Notes: a model not told the origin generated them from the letters alone. A DNA stretch of 64,000 bases from Oasisia sp. SBJ-2009 (GCA_964017155.1 OZ024854.1:70376047-70440046); one strand, 5' to 3'; numbered from the stretch's first letter, positions 35,857-51,004 are shown. Numbers and translations: made by a program.

Positions 35857-38800
35857 GAAGGTACGCGTCCGCAAGTGTTGGCACTTATGTACAAGTCGGG
35901 CCCACCTCAATTTTGGTATTATAACTGTATCTTTGCCAACATTTGATACTTGATTTTGTTAATTCAATCAATTATAATCATCTTGCGCATATTTATGTTT
36001 TATAACCAGCGCGTCTCAGCAGACTTTTAAGGTCGAAAAGACAGCGTGGTCGGCATAAACAAATTGTTTATCGCTCAATTCATATCCACAGCGCAGTAAC
36101 ATGCACCGCTGTGCTTGCGACTGGCACAAATCGCGCTGTCTTTTCGACCTCAAAAGTTTGCCAAGACGCGCTGTTTATAAAACATAAATACGCGCAAGAT
36201 GATTATAATTGAATGAATTAATTTAATCAAGTATCAAATGTTGGCAAAAATACTGATATAACAGGAACATTGAGGTGGGTCCGACTTGTACATTAGTGCC
36301 AAATAGTGAAATACTGAAAACAAATTGAGAGTATACGTGCTTTTATGAGAGATTGCGCGTGAAGGTACGCGCCCGCAAGTGTTGGCACTTATGTACAGGT
36401 CGGGCCCACCTCAATTTTGGTATTATAACTGTATTTTTGCCATCATTTGATACTTGATTTTGTTCATTCAATCAATTATATTCATCTTGCGCATATTTAT
36501 GTTTTATATACAGCGCGTTTTAGCAGACTTATAAGGTGGAAAAGACAGCGCGATCGGCATAAACAAACTGTTTATCGCTCATTTCATATGCACAGCGCAG
36601 TAACATGCACCTCTGCGCTTGCGACTGGCACAATTCGCGCTGTCTTTTCGACCTCAAAAGTTTGCCAAGACGCGCTGTTTATAAAACATAAATACGCGCA
36701 AGATGATTATAATTGAATGAATTAATTTAATCAAGTATCAAATGTTGGCAAAAATACTGATATAATAGCAACATTGAGGTGGGTCCGACTTGTACATAAG
36801 TGCCAAATAGTGAAATACTGAAAACAAATTGAGAGCATACGTGCTTTTATGAGAGAGTGCGCGTGAAGCTGCGCGCCCGCAAGTGTAGGCATTTATGTAC
36901 AAGTCGGGCCCACCTCAATTTTGGTATTATAACTGTATCTTTGCCAACATTTGATACTTGATTTTGTTAATTCAATCAATTATAATCATCTTGCGCATAT
37001 TTATGTTTTATAACCAGCGCGTCTCAGCAGACTTTTAAGGTCGAAAAGACAGCGTGGTCGGCATCAACAAATTGTTTATCGCTCAATTCATATGCACAGC
37101 GCAGTAACATGCACCGCTGCGCTTGCGACTGGCACAAATCGCGCTGTCTTTTCGACCTCAAAAGTTTGCCAAGACGCGCTGTTTATAAAACATAAATACG
37201 CGCAAGATGATTAAAATTGAATGAATTAATTTAATCAAGTATCAAATGTTGGCAAAAATACTGATATAATAGCAACATTGAGGTGTTTCCGACTTGTACA
37301 TAAGTGCCAAATAGTGAAATACTGAAAACAAATTGAGAGTATACGTGCTTTTATGAGAGATTGCGCGTGAAGGTACGCGCCCGCAAGTGTTGGCACTTAT
37401 GTACAAGTCGGGCCCACCTAAAGTTTGGTATTATAACTGTATTTTTGCCAACATTTGATACTTGATTTTGTTAATTCAATCAATTATAATCATCTTGCGC
37501 ATATTAATGTTTTATATACAGCGCGTCTTAGCAGACTTTTGAGGTCGAAAAGACAGCGTGTTCGGCATAAACAAACTGTTTATCGCTCATTTCATATGCA
37601 CAGCGCAGTAACATGCACCTCTGCGCTTGCGACTGGCACAATTCGCGCTGTCTTTTCGACCTCAAAAGTTTGCCAAGACGCGCTGTTTTTAACACATAAA
37701 TACGCGCAAGATGATTATAATTGAATGAATTAATTTAATCAAGTATCAAATGTTGGCAAAAATACTGATATAATAGCAACATTGAGGTGGGTCCGACTTG
37801 TACATAAGTGCCAAATAGTGAAATACTGAAAACAAATTGAGAGTATACGTGCTTTTATGAGAGAGTGCGCGTGAAGCTGCGCGCCCGCAAGTGTAGGCAT
37901 TTATGTACAAGTCGGGCCCACCTCACTTTTGGTATTATAACTGTATCTTTGCCAACATTTGATACATGATTTTGTTAATTCAATCAATTATAATCATCTT
38001 GCGCATATTAATGTTTTATATACAGCGCGTCTTAGCAGACTTTTGAGGTCGAAAAGACAGCGTGGTCGGCATAAACAATCTGTTTATCGCTCATTTCATA
38101 TGCACAGCGCAGTAACACGCACCGCTGCGCCTGCGACTGGCATAAATCGCGCTGTCTTTTCGACCTCAAAAGTTTGCCAAGACGCGCTGTTTATAAAACA
38201 TAAATACGCGCAAGATGATTAAAATTGAATGAATTAATTTAATCAAGTATCAAATGTTGGCAAAAATACTGATATAATAGCAACATTGAGGTGGGTCCGA
38301 CTTGTACATAAGTGCCAAATAGTGAAATACTGAAAACAAATTGAGAGTATACGTGTTTTTATTTATGAGAGAGTGCGCGTGAAGGTACGCGTCCGCAAGT
38401 GTTGACACTTATGTACAAGTCGGGCCCACCTCAATTTTGGTATTATAACTGTATCTTTGCCAACATTTTATACTTGATTTTGTTAATTCAATCAATTATA
38501 ATCATCTTGCGCATATTTATGTTTTATAACCAGCGCGTCTCAGCAGACTTTTAAGGTCGAAAAGACAGCGTGGTCGGCATCAACAAATTGTTTATCGCTC
38601 AATTCATATGCACAGCGCAGTAACATGCACCGCTGCGCTTGCGACTGGCACAAATCGCGCTGTCTTTTCGACCTCAAAAGTTTGCCAAGACGCGCTGTTT
38701 ATAAAACATAAATACGCGCAAGATGATTAAAATTGAATGAATTAATTTAATCAAGTATCAAATGTTGGCAAAAATACTGATATAATAGCAACATTGAGGT

Positions 38801-39388
38801 GTTTCCGACTTGTACATAAGTGCCAAATAGTGAAATACTGAAAACAAATTGAGAGTATACGTGCTTTTATGAGAAATTGCGCGTGAAGGTACGCGCCCGC
38901 AAGTGTTGGCACTGATGTACAAGTCGGGCCCACCTAAATTTTGGTATTATAACTGTATTTTTGCCAACATTTGATACTTGATTTTGTTCATTCAATCAAT
39001 TATATTCATCTTGCGCATATTTATGTTTTATATACAGCGCGTTTTAGCAGACTTTTGAGGTGGAAAAGACAGCGCGATCGGCATAAACAAACTGTTTATC
39101 GCTCATTTCATATGCACAGCGCAGTAACATGCACCTCTGCGCTTGCGACTGGCACAATTCGCGCTGTCTTTTCGACCTCAAAAGTTTGCCAAGACGCGCT
39201 GTTTATAAAACATAAATACGCGCAAGATGATTATAATTGAATGAATTAATTTAATCAAGTATCAAATGTTGGCAAAAATACTGATATAATAGCAACATTG
39301 AGGTGGGTCCGACTTGTACATAAGTGCCAAATAGTGAAATACTGAAAACAAATTGAGAGCATACGTGCTTTTATGAGAGAGTGCGCGT
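35857..39388. repeat. Monomers 72-78: copy of 29293-32824
   Basis: Starts 35857 (G), 36361 (F), 36865 (C), 37369 (D), 37873 (B, 508 bp), 38381 (C') and 38885 (A). The four rare markers listed for 29293-32824 reappear at 36361-36400 (TACAGGTCGGG), 37423, 38469 and 38914, each 6564 bp on. Monomer 72 has the common CATATCCACAGC, whereas monomer 59 has CATATACACAGC, so the two copies have since diverged at single sites. Confidence 0.9.
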
Positions 39389-42300
39389 GAAGCTGCGCGC
39401 CCGCAAGTGTAGGCATTTATGTACAAGTCGGGCCCACCTCAATTTTGGTATTATAACTGTATCTTTGCCAACATTTGATACTTGATTTTGTTAATTCAAT
39501 CAATTATAATCATCTTGCGCATATTAATGTTTTATATACAGCGCGTCTTAGCAGACTTTTGAGGTCGAAAAGACAGCGTGGTCGGCATAAACAAACTGTT
39601 TATCGCTCATTTCATATGCACAGCGCAGTAACATGCACCTCTCCGCTTGCGACTGGCACAATTCGCGCTGTCTTTTCGACCTCAAAAGTTTGCCAAGACG
39701 CGGTGTTTATCAAACATAAATAAGCCCAAGATGATTATAATTGAATGAATTAATTTAATCAAGTATCAAATGTTGGCAAAAATACTGATATAATAGCAAC
39801 ATTGAGGTGGGTCCGACTTGTACATAAGTGCCAAATAGTGAAATACTGAAAACAAATTGAGAGTATACGTGCTTTTATTTATGAGAGAGTGCGCGTGAAG
39901 GTACGCGTCCGCAAGTGTTGGCACTTATGTACAAGTCGGGCCCACCTCAATTTTGGTATTATAACTGTATCTTTGCCAACATTTGATACTTGATTTTGTT
40001 AATTCAATCAATTATAATCATCTTGCGCATATTTATGTTTTATAACCAGCGCGTCTCAGCAGACTTTTAAGGTCGAAAAGACAGCGTGGTCGGCATAAAC
40101 AAATTGTTTATCGCTCAATTCATATCCACAGCGCAGTAACATGCACCGCTGTGCTTGCGACTGGCACAAATCGCGCTGTCTTTTCGACCTCAAAAGTTTG
40201 CCAAGACGCGCTGTTTATAAAACATAAATACGCGCAAGATGATTATAATTGAATGAATTAATTTAATCAAGTATCAAATGTTGGCAAAAATACTGATATA
40301 ACAGGAACATTGAGGTGGGTCCGACTTGTACATTAGTGCCAAATAGTGAAATACTGAAAACAAATTGAGAGTATACGTGCTTTTATGAGAGATTGCGCGT
40401 GAAGGTACGCGCCCGCAAGTGTTGGCACTTATGTACAAGTCGGGCCCACCTCAATTTTGGTATTATAACTGTATTTTTGCCATCATTTGATACTTGATTT
40501 TGTTCATTCAATCAATTATATTCATCTTGCGCATATTTATGTTTTATATACAGCGCGTTTTAGCAGACTTATAAGGTGGAAAAGACAGCGCGATCGGCAT
40601 AAACAAACTGTTTATCGCTCATTTCATATGCACAGCGCAGTAACATGCACCTCTGCGCTTGCGACTGGCACAATTCGCGCTGTCTTTTCGACCTCAAAAG
40701 TTTGCCAAGACGCGCTGTTTATAAAACATAAATACGCGCAAGATGATTATAATTGAATGAATTAATTTAATCAAGTATCAAATGTTGGCAAAAATACTGA
40801 TATAATAGCAACATTGAGGTGGGTCCGACTTGTACATAAGTGCCAAATAGTGAAATACTGAAAACAAATTGAGAGCATACGTGCTTTTATGAGAGAGTGC
40901 GCGTGAAGCTGCGCGCCCGCAAGTGTAGGCATTTATGTACAAGTCGGGCCCACCTCAATTTTGGTATTATAACTGTATCTTTGCCAACATTTGATACTTG
41001 ATTTTGTTAATTCAATCAATTATAATCATCTTGCGCATATTTATGTTTTATAACCAGCGCTTCTCAGCAGACTTTTAAGGTCGAAAAGACAGCGTGGTCG
41101 GCATCAACAAATTGTTTATCGCTCAATTCATATGCACAGCGCAGTAACATGCACCGCTGCGCTTGCGACTGGCACAAATCGCGCTGTCTTTTCGACCTCA
41201 AAAGTTTGCCAAGACGCGCTGTTTATAAAACATAAATACGCGCAAGATGATTAAAATTGAATGAATTAATTTAATCAAGTATCAAATGTTGGCAAAAATA
41301 CTGATATAATAGCAACATTGAGGTGTTTCCGACTTGTACATAAGTGCCAAATAGTGAAATACTGAAAACAAATTGAGAGTATACGTGCTTTTATGAGAGA
41401 TTGCGCGTGAAGGTACGCGCCCGCAAGTGTTGGCACTTATGTACAAGTCGGGCCCACCTAAATTTTGGTATTATAACTGTATTTTTGCCAACATTTGATA
41501 CTTGATTTTGTTAATTCAATCAATTATAATCATCTTGCGCATATTAATGTTTTATATACAGCGCGTCTTAGCAGACTTTTGAGGTCGAAAAGACAGCGTG
41601 TTCGGCATAAACAAACTGTTTATCGCTCATTTCATATGCACAGCGCAGTAACATGCACCTCTGCGCTTGCGACTGGCACAATTCGCGCTGTCTTTTCGAC
41701 CTCAAAAGTTTGCCAAGACGCGCTGTTTTTAACACATAAATACGCGCAAGATGATTATAATTGAATGAATTAATTTAATCAAGTATCAAATGTTGGCAAA
41801 AATACTGATATAATAGCAACATTGAGGTGGGTCCGACTTGTACATAAGTGCCAAATAGTGAAATACTGAAAACAAATTGAGAGTATACGTGCTTTTATGA
41901 GAGAGTGCGCGTGAAGCTGCGCGCCCGCAAGTGTAGGCATTTATGTACAAGTCGGGCCCACCTCACTTTTGGTATTATAACTGTATCTTTGCCAACATTT
42001 GATACATGATTTTGTTAATTCAATCAATTATAATTATCTTGCGCATATTAATGTTTTATATACAGCGCGTCTTAGCAGACTTTTGAGGTCGAAAAGACAG
42101 CGTGGTCGGCATAAACAATCTGTTTATCGCTCATTTCATATGCACAGCGCAGTAACACGCACCGCTGCGCCTGCGACTGGCATAAATCGCGCTGTCTTTT
42201 CGACCTCAAAAGTTTGCCAAGACGCGCTGTTTATAAAACATAAATACGCGCAAGATGATTAAAATTGAATGAATTAATTTAATCAAGTATCAAATGTTGG

Positions 42301-42416
42301 CAAAAATACTGATATAATAGCAACATTGAGGTGTTTCCGACTTGTACATAAGTGCCAAATAGTGAAATACTGAAAACAAATTGAGAGTATACGTGCTTTT
42401 ATGAGAGATTGCGCGT
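39389..42416. repeat. Monomers 79-84: E-G-F-C-D-B
   Basis: Starts 39389 (E, 508 bp), 39897 (G), 40401 (F), 40905 (C, GCGCTTCTC), 41409 (D) and 41913 (B with TATAATTATC, T at 42035). It is the seven-type cycle without its A. The block reappears 7072 bp downstream at 46461-49488 with the same CTTCTC and TATAATTATC markers. Confidence 0.9.
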
Positions 42417-44440
42417 GAAGGTACGCGCCCGCAAGTGTTGGCACTTATGTACAAGTCGGGCCCACCTCAATTTTGGTATTATAACTGTATTTTTGCCAAC
42501 ATTTGATACTTGATTTTGTTAATTCAATCAATTATAATCATCTTGCGCATATTAATGTTTTATATACAGCGCGTCTTAGCAGACTTTTGAGGTCGAAAAG
42601 ACAGCGTGGTCGGCATAAACAAACTGTTTATCGCTCATTTCATATGCACAGCGCAGTAACATGCACCTCTGCGCTTGCGACTGGCACAATTCGCGCTGTC
42701 TTTTCGACCTCAAAAGTTTGCCAAGACGCGGTGTTTATCAAACATAAATAAGCGCAAGATGATTATAATTGAATGAATTAATTTAATCAAGTATCAAATG
42801 TTGGCAAAAATACTGATATAATAGCAACATTGAGGTGGGTCCGACTTGTACATAAGTGCCAAATAGTGAAATACTGAAAACAAATTGAGAGTATACGTGC
42901 TTTTATTTATGAGAGAGTGCGCGTGAAGGTACGCGTCCGCAAGTGTTGGCACTTATGTACAAGTCGGGCCCACCTCAATTTTGGTATTATAACTGTATCT
43001 TTGCCAACATTTGATACTTGATTTTGTTAATTCAATCAATTATAATCATCTTGCGCATATTTATGTTTTATAACCAGCGCGTCTCAGCAGACTTTTAAGG
43101 TCGAAAAGACAGCGTGGTCGGCATAAACAAATTGTTTATCGCTCAATTCATATCCACAGCGCAGTAACATGCACCGCTGTGCTTGCGACTGGCACAAATC
43201 GCGCTGTCTTTTCGACTTCAAAAGTTTGCCAAGACGCGCTGTTTATAAAACATAAATACGCGCAAGATGATTATAATTGAATGAATTAATTTAATCAAGT
43301 ATCAAATGTTGGCAAAAATACTGATATAATAGGAACATTGAGGTGGGTCCGACTTGTACATTAGTGCCAAATAGTGAAATACTGAAAACAAATTGAGAGT
43401 ATTCGTGCTTTTATGAGAGATTGCGCGTGAAGGTACGCGCCCGCAAGTGTTGGCACTTATGTACAAGTCGGGCCCACCTCAATTTTGGTATTATAACTGT
43501 ATTTTTGCCAACATTTGATACTTGATTTTGTTAATTCAATCAATTATAATCATCTTGCGCATATTAATGTTTTATATACAGCGCGTCTTAGCAGACTTTT
43601 GAGGTCGAAAAGACAGCGTGGTCGGCATAAACAAACTGTTTATCGCTCATTTCATATGCACAGCGCAGTAACATGCACCTCTGCGCTTGCGACTGGCACA
43701 ATTCGCGCTGTCTTTTCGACCTCAAAAGTTTGCCAAGACGCGGTGTTTATCAAACATAAATAAGCGCAAGATGATTATAATTGAATGAATTAATTTAATC
43801 AAGTATCAAATGTTGGCAAAAATACTGATATAATAGCAACATTGAGGTGGGTCCGACTTGTACATAAGTGCCAAATAGTGAAATACTGAAAACAAATTGA
43901 GAGTATACGTGCTTTTATTTATGAGAGAGTGCGCGTGAAGGTACGCGTCCGCAAGTGTTGGCACTTATGTACAAGTCGGGCCCACCTCAATTTTGGTATT
44001 ATAACTGTATCTTTGCCAACATTTGATACTTGATTTTGTTAATTCAATCAATTATAATCATCTTGCGCATATTTATGTTTTATAACCAGCGCGTCTCAGC
44101 AGACTTTTAAGGTCGAAAAGACAGCGTGGTCGGCATAAACAAATTGTTTATCGCTCAATTCATATCCACAGCGCAGTAACATGCACCGCTGTGCTTGCGA
44201 CTGGCACAAATCGCGCTGTCTTTTCGACTTCAAAAGTTTGCCAAGACGCGCTGTTTATAAAAAATAAATACGCGCAAGATGATTATAATTGAATGAATTA
44301 ATTTAATCAAGTATCAAATGTTGGCAAAAATGCTGATATAATAGCAACATTGAGGTGGGTCCGACTTGTACATAAGTGCCAAATAGTGAAATACTGAAAA
44401 CAAATTGAGAGCATACGTGCTTTTATGAGAGAGTGCGCGT
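42417..44440. repeat. Monomers 85-88: (E'-G)x2
   Basis: Starts 42417 (E', 508 bp), 42925 (G), 43429 (E', 508 bp) and 43937 (G hybrid). E' is E-like (CGGTGTTTATC) but has CTCTGCGCTTG and AATAAGCGCAAG. Both G copies share TTTCGACTTC (T at 43217 and 44229). Monomer 86 has GTATTCGTG. Monomer 88 switches from G to an F-like tail (AATAGCAAC, GAGAGCATACG) and has a private AAAAATAAATA and ATGCTGATATAA. Confidence 0.88.
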
Positions 44441-46460
44441 GAAGCTGCGCCCCCGCAAGTGTAGGCATTTATGTACAAGTCGGGCCCACCTCAATTTTGG
44501 TATTATAACTGTATCTTTGCCAACATTTGATACTTGATTTTGTTAATTCAATCAATTATAATCATCTTGCGCATATTTATGTTATATAACCAGCGCGTCT
44601 CAGCAGACTTTTAAGGTCGAAAAGACAGCGTGGTCGGCATCAACAAATTGTTTATCGCTCAATTCATATGCACAGCGCAGTAACATGCACCGCTGCGCTT
44701 GCGACTGGCACAAATCGCGCTGTCTTTTCGACCTCAAAAGTTTGCCAAGATGCGCTGTTTATAAAACATAAATACGCGCAAGATGATTAAAATTGAATGA
44801 ATTAATTTAATCAAGTATCAAATGTTGGCAAAAATACTGATATAATAGCAACATTGAGGTGTTTCCGACTTGTACATAAGTGCCAAATAGTGAAATACTG
44901 AAAACAAATTGAGAGTATACGTGCTTTTATGAGAGATTGCGCGTGAAGGTACGCGCCCGCAAGTGTTGGCACTTATGTACAAGTCGGGCCCACCTAAATT
45001 TTGGTATTATAACTGTATTTTTGCCAACATTTGATACTTGATTTTGTTAATTCAATCAATTATAATCATCTTGCGCATATTAATGTTTTATATACAGCGC
45101 GTCTTAGCAGACTTTTGAGGTCGAAAAGACAGCGTGTTCGGCATAAACAAACTGTTTATCGCTCATTTCATATGCACAGCGCAGTAACATGCACCTCTGC
45201 GCTTGCGACTGGCACAATTCGCGCTGTCTTTTCGACCTCAAAAGTTTGCCAAGACGCGCTGTTTTTAACACATAAATACGCGCAAGATGATTATAATTGA
45301 ATGAATTAATTTAATCAAGTATCAAATGTTGGCAAAAATACTGATATAATAGCAACATTGAGGTGGGTCCGACTTGTACATAAGTGCCAAATAGTGAAAT
45401 ACTGAAAACAAATTGAGAGTATACGTGCTTTTATGAGAGAGTGCGCGTGAAGCTGCGCGCCCGCAAGTGTAGGCATTTATGTACAAGTCGGGCCCACCTC
45501 ACTTTTGGTATTATAACTGTATCTTTGCCAACATTTGATACATGATTTTGTTAATTCAATCAATTATAATCATCTTGCGCATATTAATGTTTTATATACA
45601 GCGCGTCTTAGCAGACTTTTGAGGTCGAAAAGACAGCGTGGTCGGCATAAACAATCTGTTTATCGCTCATTTCATATGCACAGCGCAGTAACACGCACCG
45701 CTGCGCCTGCGACTGGCATAAATCGCGCTGTCTTTTCGACCTCAAAAGTTTGCCAAGACGCGCTGTTTATAAAACATAAATACGCGCAAGATGATTAAAA
45801 TTGAATGAATTAATTTAATCAAGTATCAAATGTTGGCAAAAATACTGATATAATAGCAACATTGAGGTGGGTCCGACTTGTACATAAGTGCCAAATAGTG
45901 AAATACTGAAAACAAATTGAGAGTATACGTGTTTTTATTTATGAGAGATTGCGCGTGAAGGTACGCGCCCGCAAGTGTTGGCACTTATGTACAAGTCGGG
46001 CCCACCTAAATTTTGGTATTATAACTGTATTTTTGCCAACATTTGATACTTGATTTTGTTCATTCAATCAATTATATTCATCTTGCGCATATTTATGTTT
46101 TATATACAGCGCGTTTTAGCAGACTTTTGAGGTGGAAAAGACAGCGCGATCGGCATAAACAAACTGTTTATCGCTCATTTCATATGCACAGCGCAGTAAC
46201 ATGCACCTCTGCGCTTGCGACTGGCACAATTCGCGCTGTCTTTTCGACCTCAAAAGTTTGCCAAGACGCGCTGTTTATAAAACATAAATACGCGCAAGAT
46301 GATTATAATTGAATGAATTAATTTAATCAAGTATCAAATGTTGGCAAAAATACTGATATAATAGCAACATTGAGGTGGGTCCGACTTGTACATAAGTGCC
46401 AAATAGTGAAATACTGAAAACAAATTGAGAGCATACGTGCTTTTATGAGAGAGTGCGCGT
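44441..46460. repeat. Monomers 89-92: C-D-B-A
   Basis: Starts 44441 (C with GCGCCCCCGC, C at 44451), 44945 (D), 45449 (B, 508 bp) and 45957 (A). Unusually, the 508-bp TTTA tail of monomer 91 leads into GAGATTGCGCGTGAAGG and an A monomer. The same unusual joint and the GCGCCCCCGC variant recur 6564 bp downstream. Confidence 0.9.
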
Positions 46461-49400
46461 GAAGCTGCGCGCCCGCAAGTGTAGGCATTTATGTACAAGT
46501 CGGGCCCACCTCAATTTTGGTATTATAACTGTATCTTTGCCAACATTTGATACTTGATTTTGTTAATTCAATCAATTATAATCATCTTGCGCATATTAAT
46601 GTTTTATATACAGCGCGTCTTAGCAGACTTTTGAGGTCGAAAAGACAGCGTGGTCGGCATAAACAAACTGTTTATCGCTCATTTCATATGCACAGCGCAG
46701 TAACATGCACCTCTCCGCTTGCGACTGGCACAATTCGCGCTGTCTTTTCGACCTCAAAAGTTTGCCAAGACGCGGTGTTTATCAAACATAAATAAGCCCA
46801 AGATGATTATAATTGAATGAATTAATTTAATCAAGTATCAAATGTTGGCAAAAATACTGATATAATAGCAACATTGAGGTGGGTCCGACTTGTACATAAG
46901 TGCCAAATAATGAAATACTGAAAACAAATTGAGAGTATACGTGCTTTTATTTATGAGAGAGTGCGCGTGAAGGTACGCGTCCGCAAGTGTTGGCACTTAT
47001 GTACAAGTCGGGCCCACCTCAATTTTGGTATTATAACTGTATCTTTGCCAACATTTGATACTTGATTTTGTTAATTCAATCAATTATAATCATCTTGCGC
47101 ATATTTATGTTTTATAACCAGCGCGTCTCAGCAGACTTTTAAGGTCGAAAAGACAGCGTGGTCGGCATAAACAAATTGTTTATCGCTCAATTCATATCCA
47201 CAGCGCAGTAACATGCACCGCTGTGCTTGCGACTGGCACAAATCGCGCTGTCTTTTCGACCTCAAAAGTTTGCCAAGACGCGCTGTTTATAAAACATAAA
47301 TACGCGCAAGATGATTATAATTGAATGAATTAATTTAATCAAGTATCAAATGTTGGCAAAAATACTGATATAACAGGAACATTGAGGTGGGTCCGACTTG
47401 TACATTAGTGCCAAATAGTGAAATACTGAAAACAAATTGAGAGTATACGTGCTTTTATGAGAGATTGCGCGTGAAGGTACGCGCCCGCAAGTGTTGGCAC
47501 TTATGTACAAGTCGGGCCCACCTCAATTTTGGTATTATAACTGTATTTTTGCCATCATTTGATACTTGATTTTGTTCATTCAATCAATTATATTCATCTT
47601 GCGCATATTTATGTTTTATATACAGCGCGTTTTAGCAGACTTATAAGGTGGAAAAGACAGCGCGATCGGCATAAACAAACTGTTTATCGCTCATTTCATA
47701 TGCACAGCGCAGTAACATGCACCTCTGCGCTTGCGACTGGCACAATTCGCGCTGTCTTTTCGACCTCAAAAGTTTGCCAAGACGCGCTGTTTATAAAACA
47801 TAAATACGCGCAAGATGATTATAATTGAATGAATTAATTTAATCAAGTATCAAATGTTGGCAAAAATACTGATATAATAGCAACATTGAGGTGGGTCCGA
47901 CTTGTACATAAGTGCCAAATAGTGAAATACTGAAAACAAATTGAGAGCATACGTGCTTTTATGAGAGAGTGCGCGTGAAGCTGCGCGCCCGCAAGTGTAT
48001 GCATTTATGTACAAGTCGGGCCCACCTCAATTTTGGTATTATAACTGTATCTTTGCCAACATTTGATACTTGATTTTGTTAATTCAATCAATTATAATCA
48101 TCTTGCGCATATTTATGTTTTATAACCAGCGCTTCTCAGCAGACTTTTAAGGTCGAAAAGACAGCGTGGTCGGCATCAACAAATTGTTTATCGCTCAATT
48201 CATATGCACAGCGCAGTAACATGCACCGCTGCGCTTGCGACTGGCACAAATCGCGCTGTCTTTTCGACCTCAAAAGTTTGCCAAGACGCGCTGTTTATAA
48301 AACATAAATACGCGCAAGATGATTAAAATTGAATGAATTAATTTAATCAAGTATCAAATGTTGGCAAAAATACTGATATAATAGCAACATTGAGGTGTTT
48401 CCGACTTGTACATAAGTGCCAAATAGTGAAATACTGAAAACAAATTGAGAGTATACGTGCTTTTATGAGAGATTGCGCGTGAAGGTACGCGCCCGCAAGT
48501 GTTGGCACTTATGTACAAGTCGGGCCCACCTAAATTTTGGTATTATAACTGTATTTTTGCCAACATTTGATACTTGATTTTGTTAATTCAATCAATTATA
48601 ATCATCTTGCGCATATTAATGTTTTATATACAGCGCGTCTTAGCAGACTTTTGAGGTCGAAAAGACAGCGTGTTCGGCATAAACAAACTGTTTATCGCTC
48701 ATTTCATATGCACAGCGCAGTAACATGCACCTCTGCGCTTGCGACTGGCACAATTCGCGCTGTCTTTTCGACCTCAAAAGTTTGCCAAGACGCGCTGTTT
48801 TTAACACATAAATACGCGCAAGATGATTATAATTGAATGAATTAATTTAATCAAGTATCAAATGTTGGCAAAAATACTGATATAATAGCAACATTGAGGT
48901 GGGTCCGACTTGTACATAAGTGCCAAATAGTGAAATACTGAAAACAAATTGAGAGTATACGTGCTTTTATGAGAGAGTGCGCGTGAAGCTGCGCGCCCGC
49001 AAGTGTAGGCATTTATGTACAAGTCGGGCCCACCTCACTTTTGGTATTATAACTGTATCTTTGCCAACATTTGATACATGATTTTGTTAATTCAATCAAT
49101 TATAATTATCTTGCGCATATTAATGTTTTATATACAGCGCGTCTTAGCAGACTTTTGAGGTCGAAAAGACAGCGTGGTCGGCATAAACAATCTGTTTATC
49201 GCTCATTTCATATGCACAGCGCAGTAACACGCACCGCTGCGCCTGCGACTGGCATAAATCGCGCTGTCTTTTCGACCTCAAAAGTTTGCCAAGACGCGCT
49301 GTTTATAAAACATAAATACGCGCAAGATGATTAAAATTGAATGAATTAATTTAATCAAGTATCAAATGTTGGCAAAAATACTGATATAATAGCAACATTG

Positions 49401-49488
49401 AGGTGTTTCCGACTTGTACATAAGTGCCAAATAGTGAAATACTGAAAACAAATTGAGAGTATACGTGCTTTTATGAGAGATTGCGCGT
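46461..49488. repeat. Monomers 93-98: copy of 39389-42416
   Basis: Starts 46461 (E, 508 bp), 46969 (G), 47473 (F), 47977 (C, CTTCTC), 48481 (D) and 48985 (B with TATAATTATC, T at 49107). Offset from the earlier copy is 7072 bp. Private changes: CAAATAATGAAATAC in monomer 93 and GTGTATGCATTTATG at the start of monomer 96. Confidence 0.9.
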
Positions 49489-51004
49489 GAAGGTACGCGC
49501 CCGCAAGTGTTGGCACTTATGTACAAGTCGGGCCCACCTCAATTTTGGTATTATAACTGTATTTTTGCCAACATTTGATACTTGATTTTGTTAATTCAAT
49601 CAATTATAATCATCTTGCGCATATTAATGTTTTATATACAGCGCGTCTTAGCAGACTTTTGAGGTCGAAAAGACAGCGTGGTCGGCATAAACAAACTGTT
49701 TATCGCTCATTTCATATGCACATCGCAGTAACATGCACCTCTGCGCTTGCGACTGGCACAATTCGCGCTGTCTTTTCGACCTCAAAAGTTTGCCAAGACG
49801 CGGTGTTTATCAAACATAAATAAGCGCAAGATGATTATAATTGAATGAATTAATTTAATCAAGTATCAAATGTTGGCAAAAATACTGATATAATAGCAAC
49901 ATTGAGGTGGGTCCGACTTGTACATAAGTGCCAAATAGTGAAATACTGAAAACAAATTGAGAGTATACGTGCTTTTATTTATGAGAGAGTGCGCGTGAAG
50001 GTACGCGTCCGCAAGTGTTGGCACTTATGTACAAGTCGGGCCCACCTCAATTTTGGTATTATAACTGTATCTTTGCCAACATTTGATACTTGATTTTGTT
50101 AATTCAATCAATTATAATCATCTTGCGCATATTTATGTTTTATAACCAGCGCGTCTCAGCAGACTTTTAAGGTCGAAAAGACAGCGTGGTCGGCATAAAC
50201 AAATTGTTTATCGCTCAATTCATATCCACAGCGCAGTAACATGCACCGCTGTGCTTGCGACTGGCACAAATCGCGCTGTCTTTTCGACTTCAAAAGTTTG
50301 CCAAGACGCGCTGTTTATAAAACATAAATACGCGCAAGATGATTATAATTGAATGAATTAATTTAATCAAGTATCAAATGTTGGCAAAAATACTGATATA
50401 ATAGGAACATTGAGGTGGGTCCGACTTGTACATTAGTGCCAAATAGTGAAATACTGAAAACAAATTGAGAGTATTCGTGCTTTTATGAGAGATTGCGCGT
50501 GAAGGTACGCGCCCGCAAGTGTTGGCACTTATGTACAAGTCGGGCCCACCTCAATTTTGGTATTATAACTGTATTTTTGCCAGCATTTGATACTTGATTT
50601 TGTTCATTCAATCAATTATATTCATCTTGCGCATATTTATGTTTTATATACAGCGCGTTTTAGCAGACTTATAAGGTGGAAAAGACAGCGCGATCGGCAT
50701 AAACAAACTGTTTATCGCTCATTTCATATGCACAGCGCAGTAACATGCACCTCTGCGCTTGCGACTGGCACAATTCGCGCTGTCTTTTCGACCTCAAAAG
50801 TTTGCCAAGACGCGCTGTTTATAAAACATAAATACGCGCAAGATGATTATAATTGAATGAATTAATTTAATCAAGTATCAAATGTTGGCAAAAATACTGA
50901 TATAATAGCAACATTGAGGTGGGTCCGACTTGTACATAAGTGCCAAATAGTGAAATACTGAAAACAAATTGAGAGCATACGTGCTTTTATGAGAGAGTGC
51001 GCGT
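49489..51004. repeat. Monomers 99-101: E'-G-F
   Basis: Starts 49489 (E', 508 bp), 49997 (G with TTTCGACTTC, T at 50289, and GTATTCGTG) and 50501 (F with GCCAGCATTT). The first two continue the 7072-bp duplication (matching 42417 and 42925). Monomer 99 has CACATCGCAG near 49720, which breaks the loop hairpin. Confidence 0.88.
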
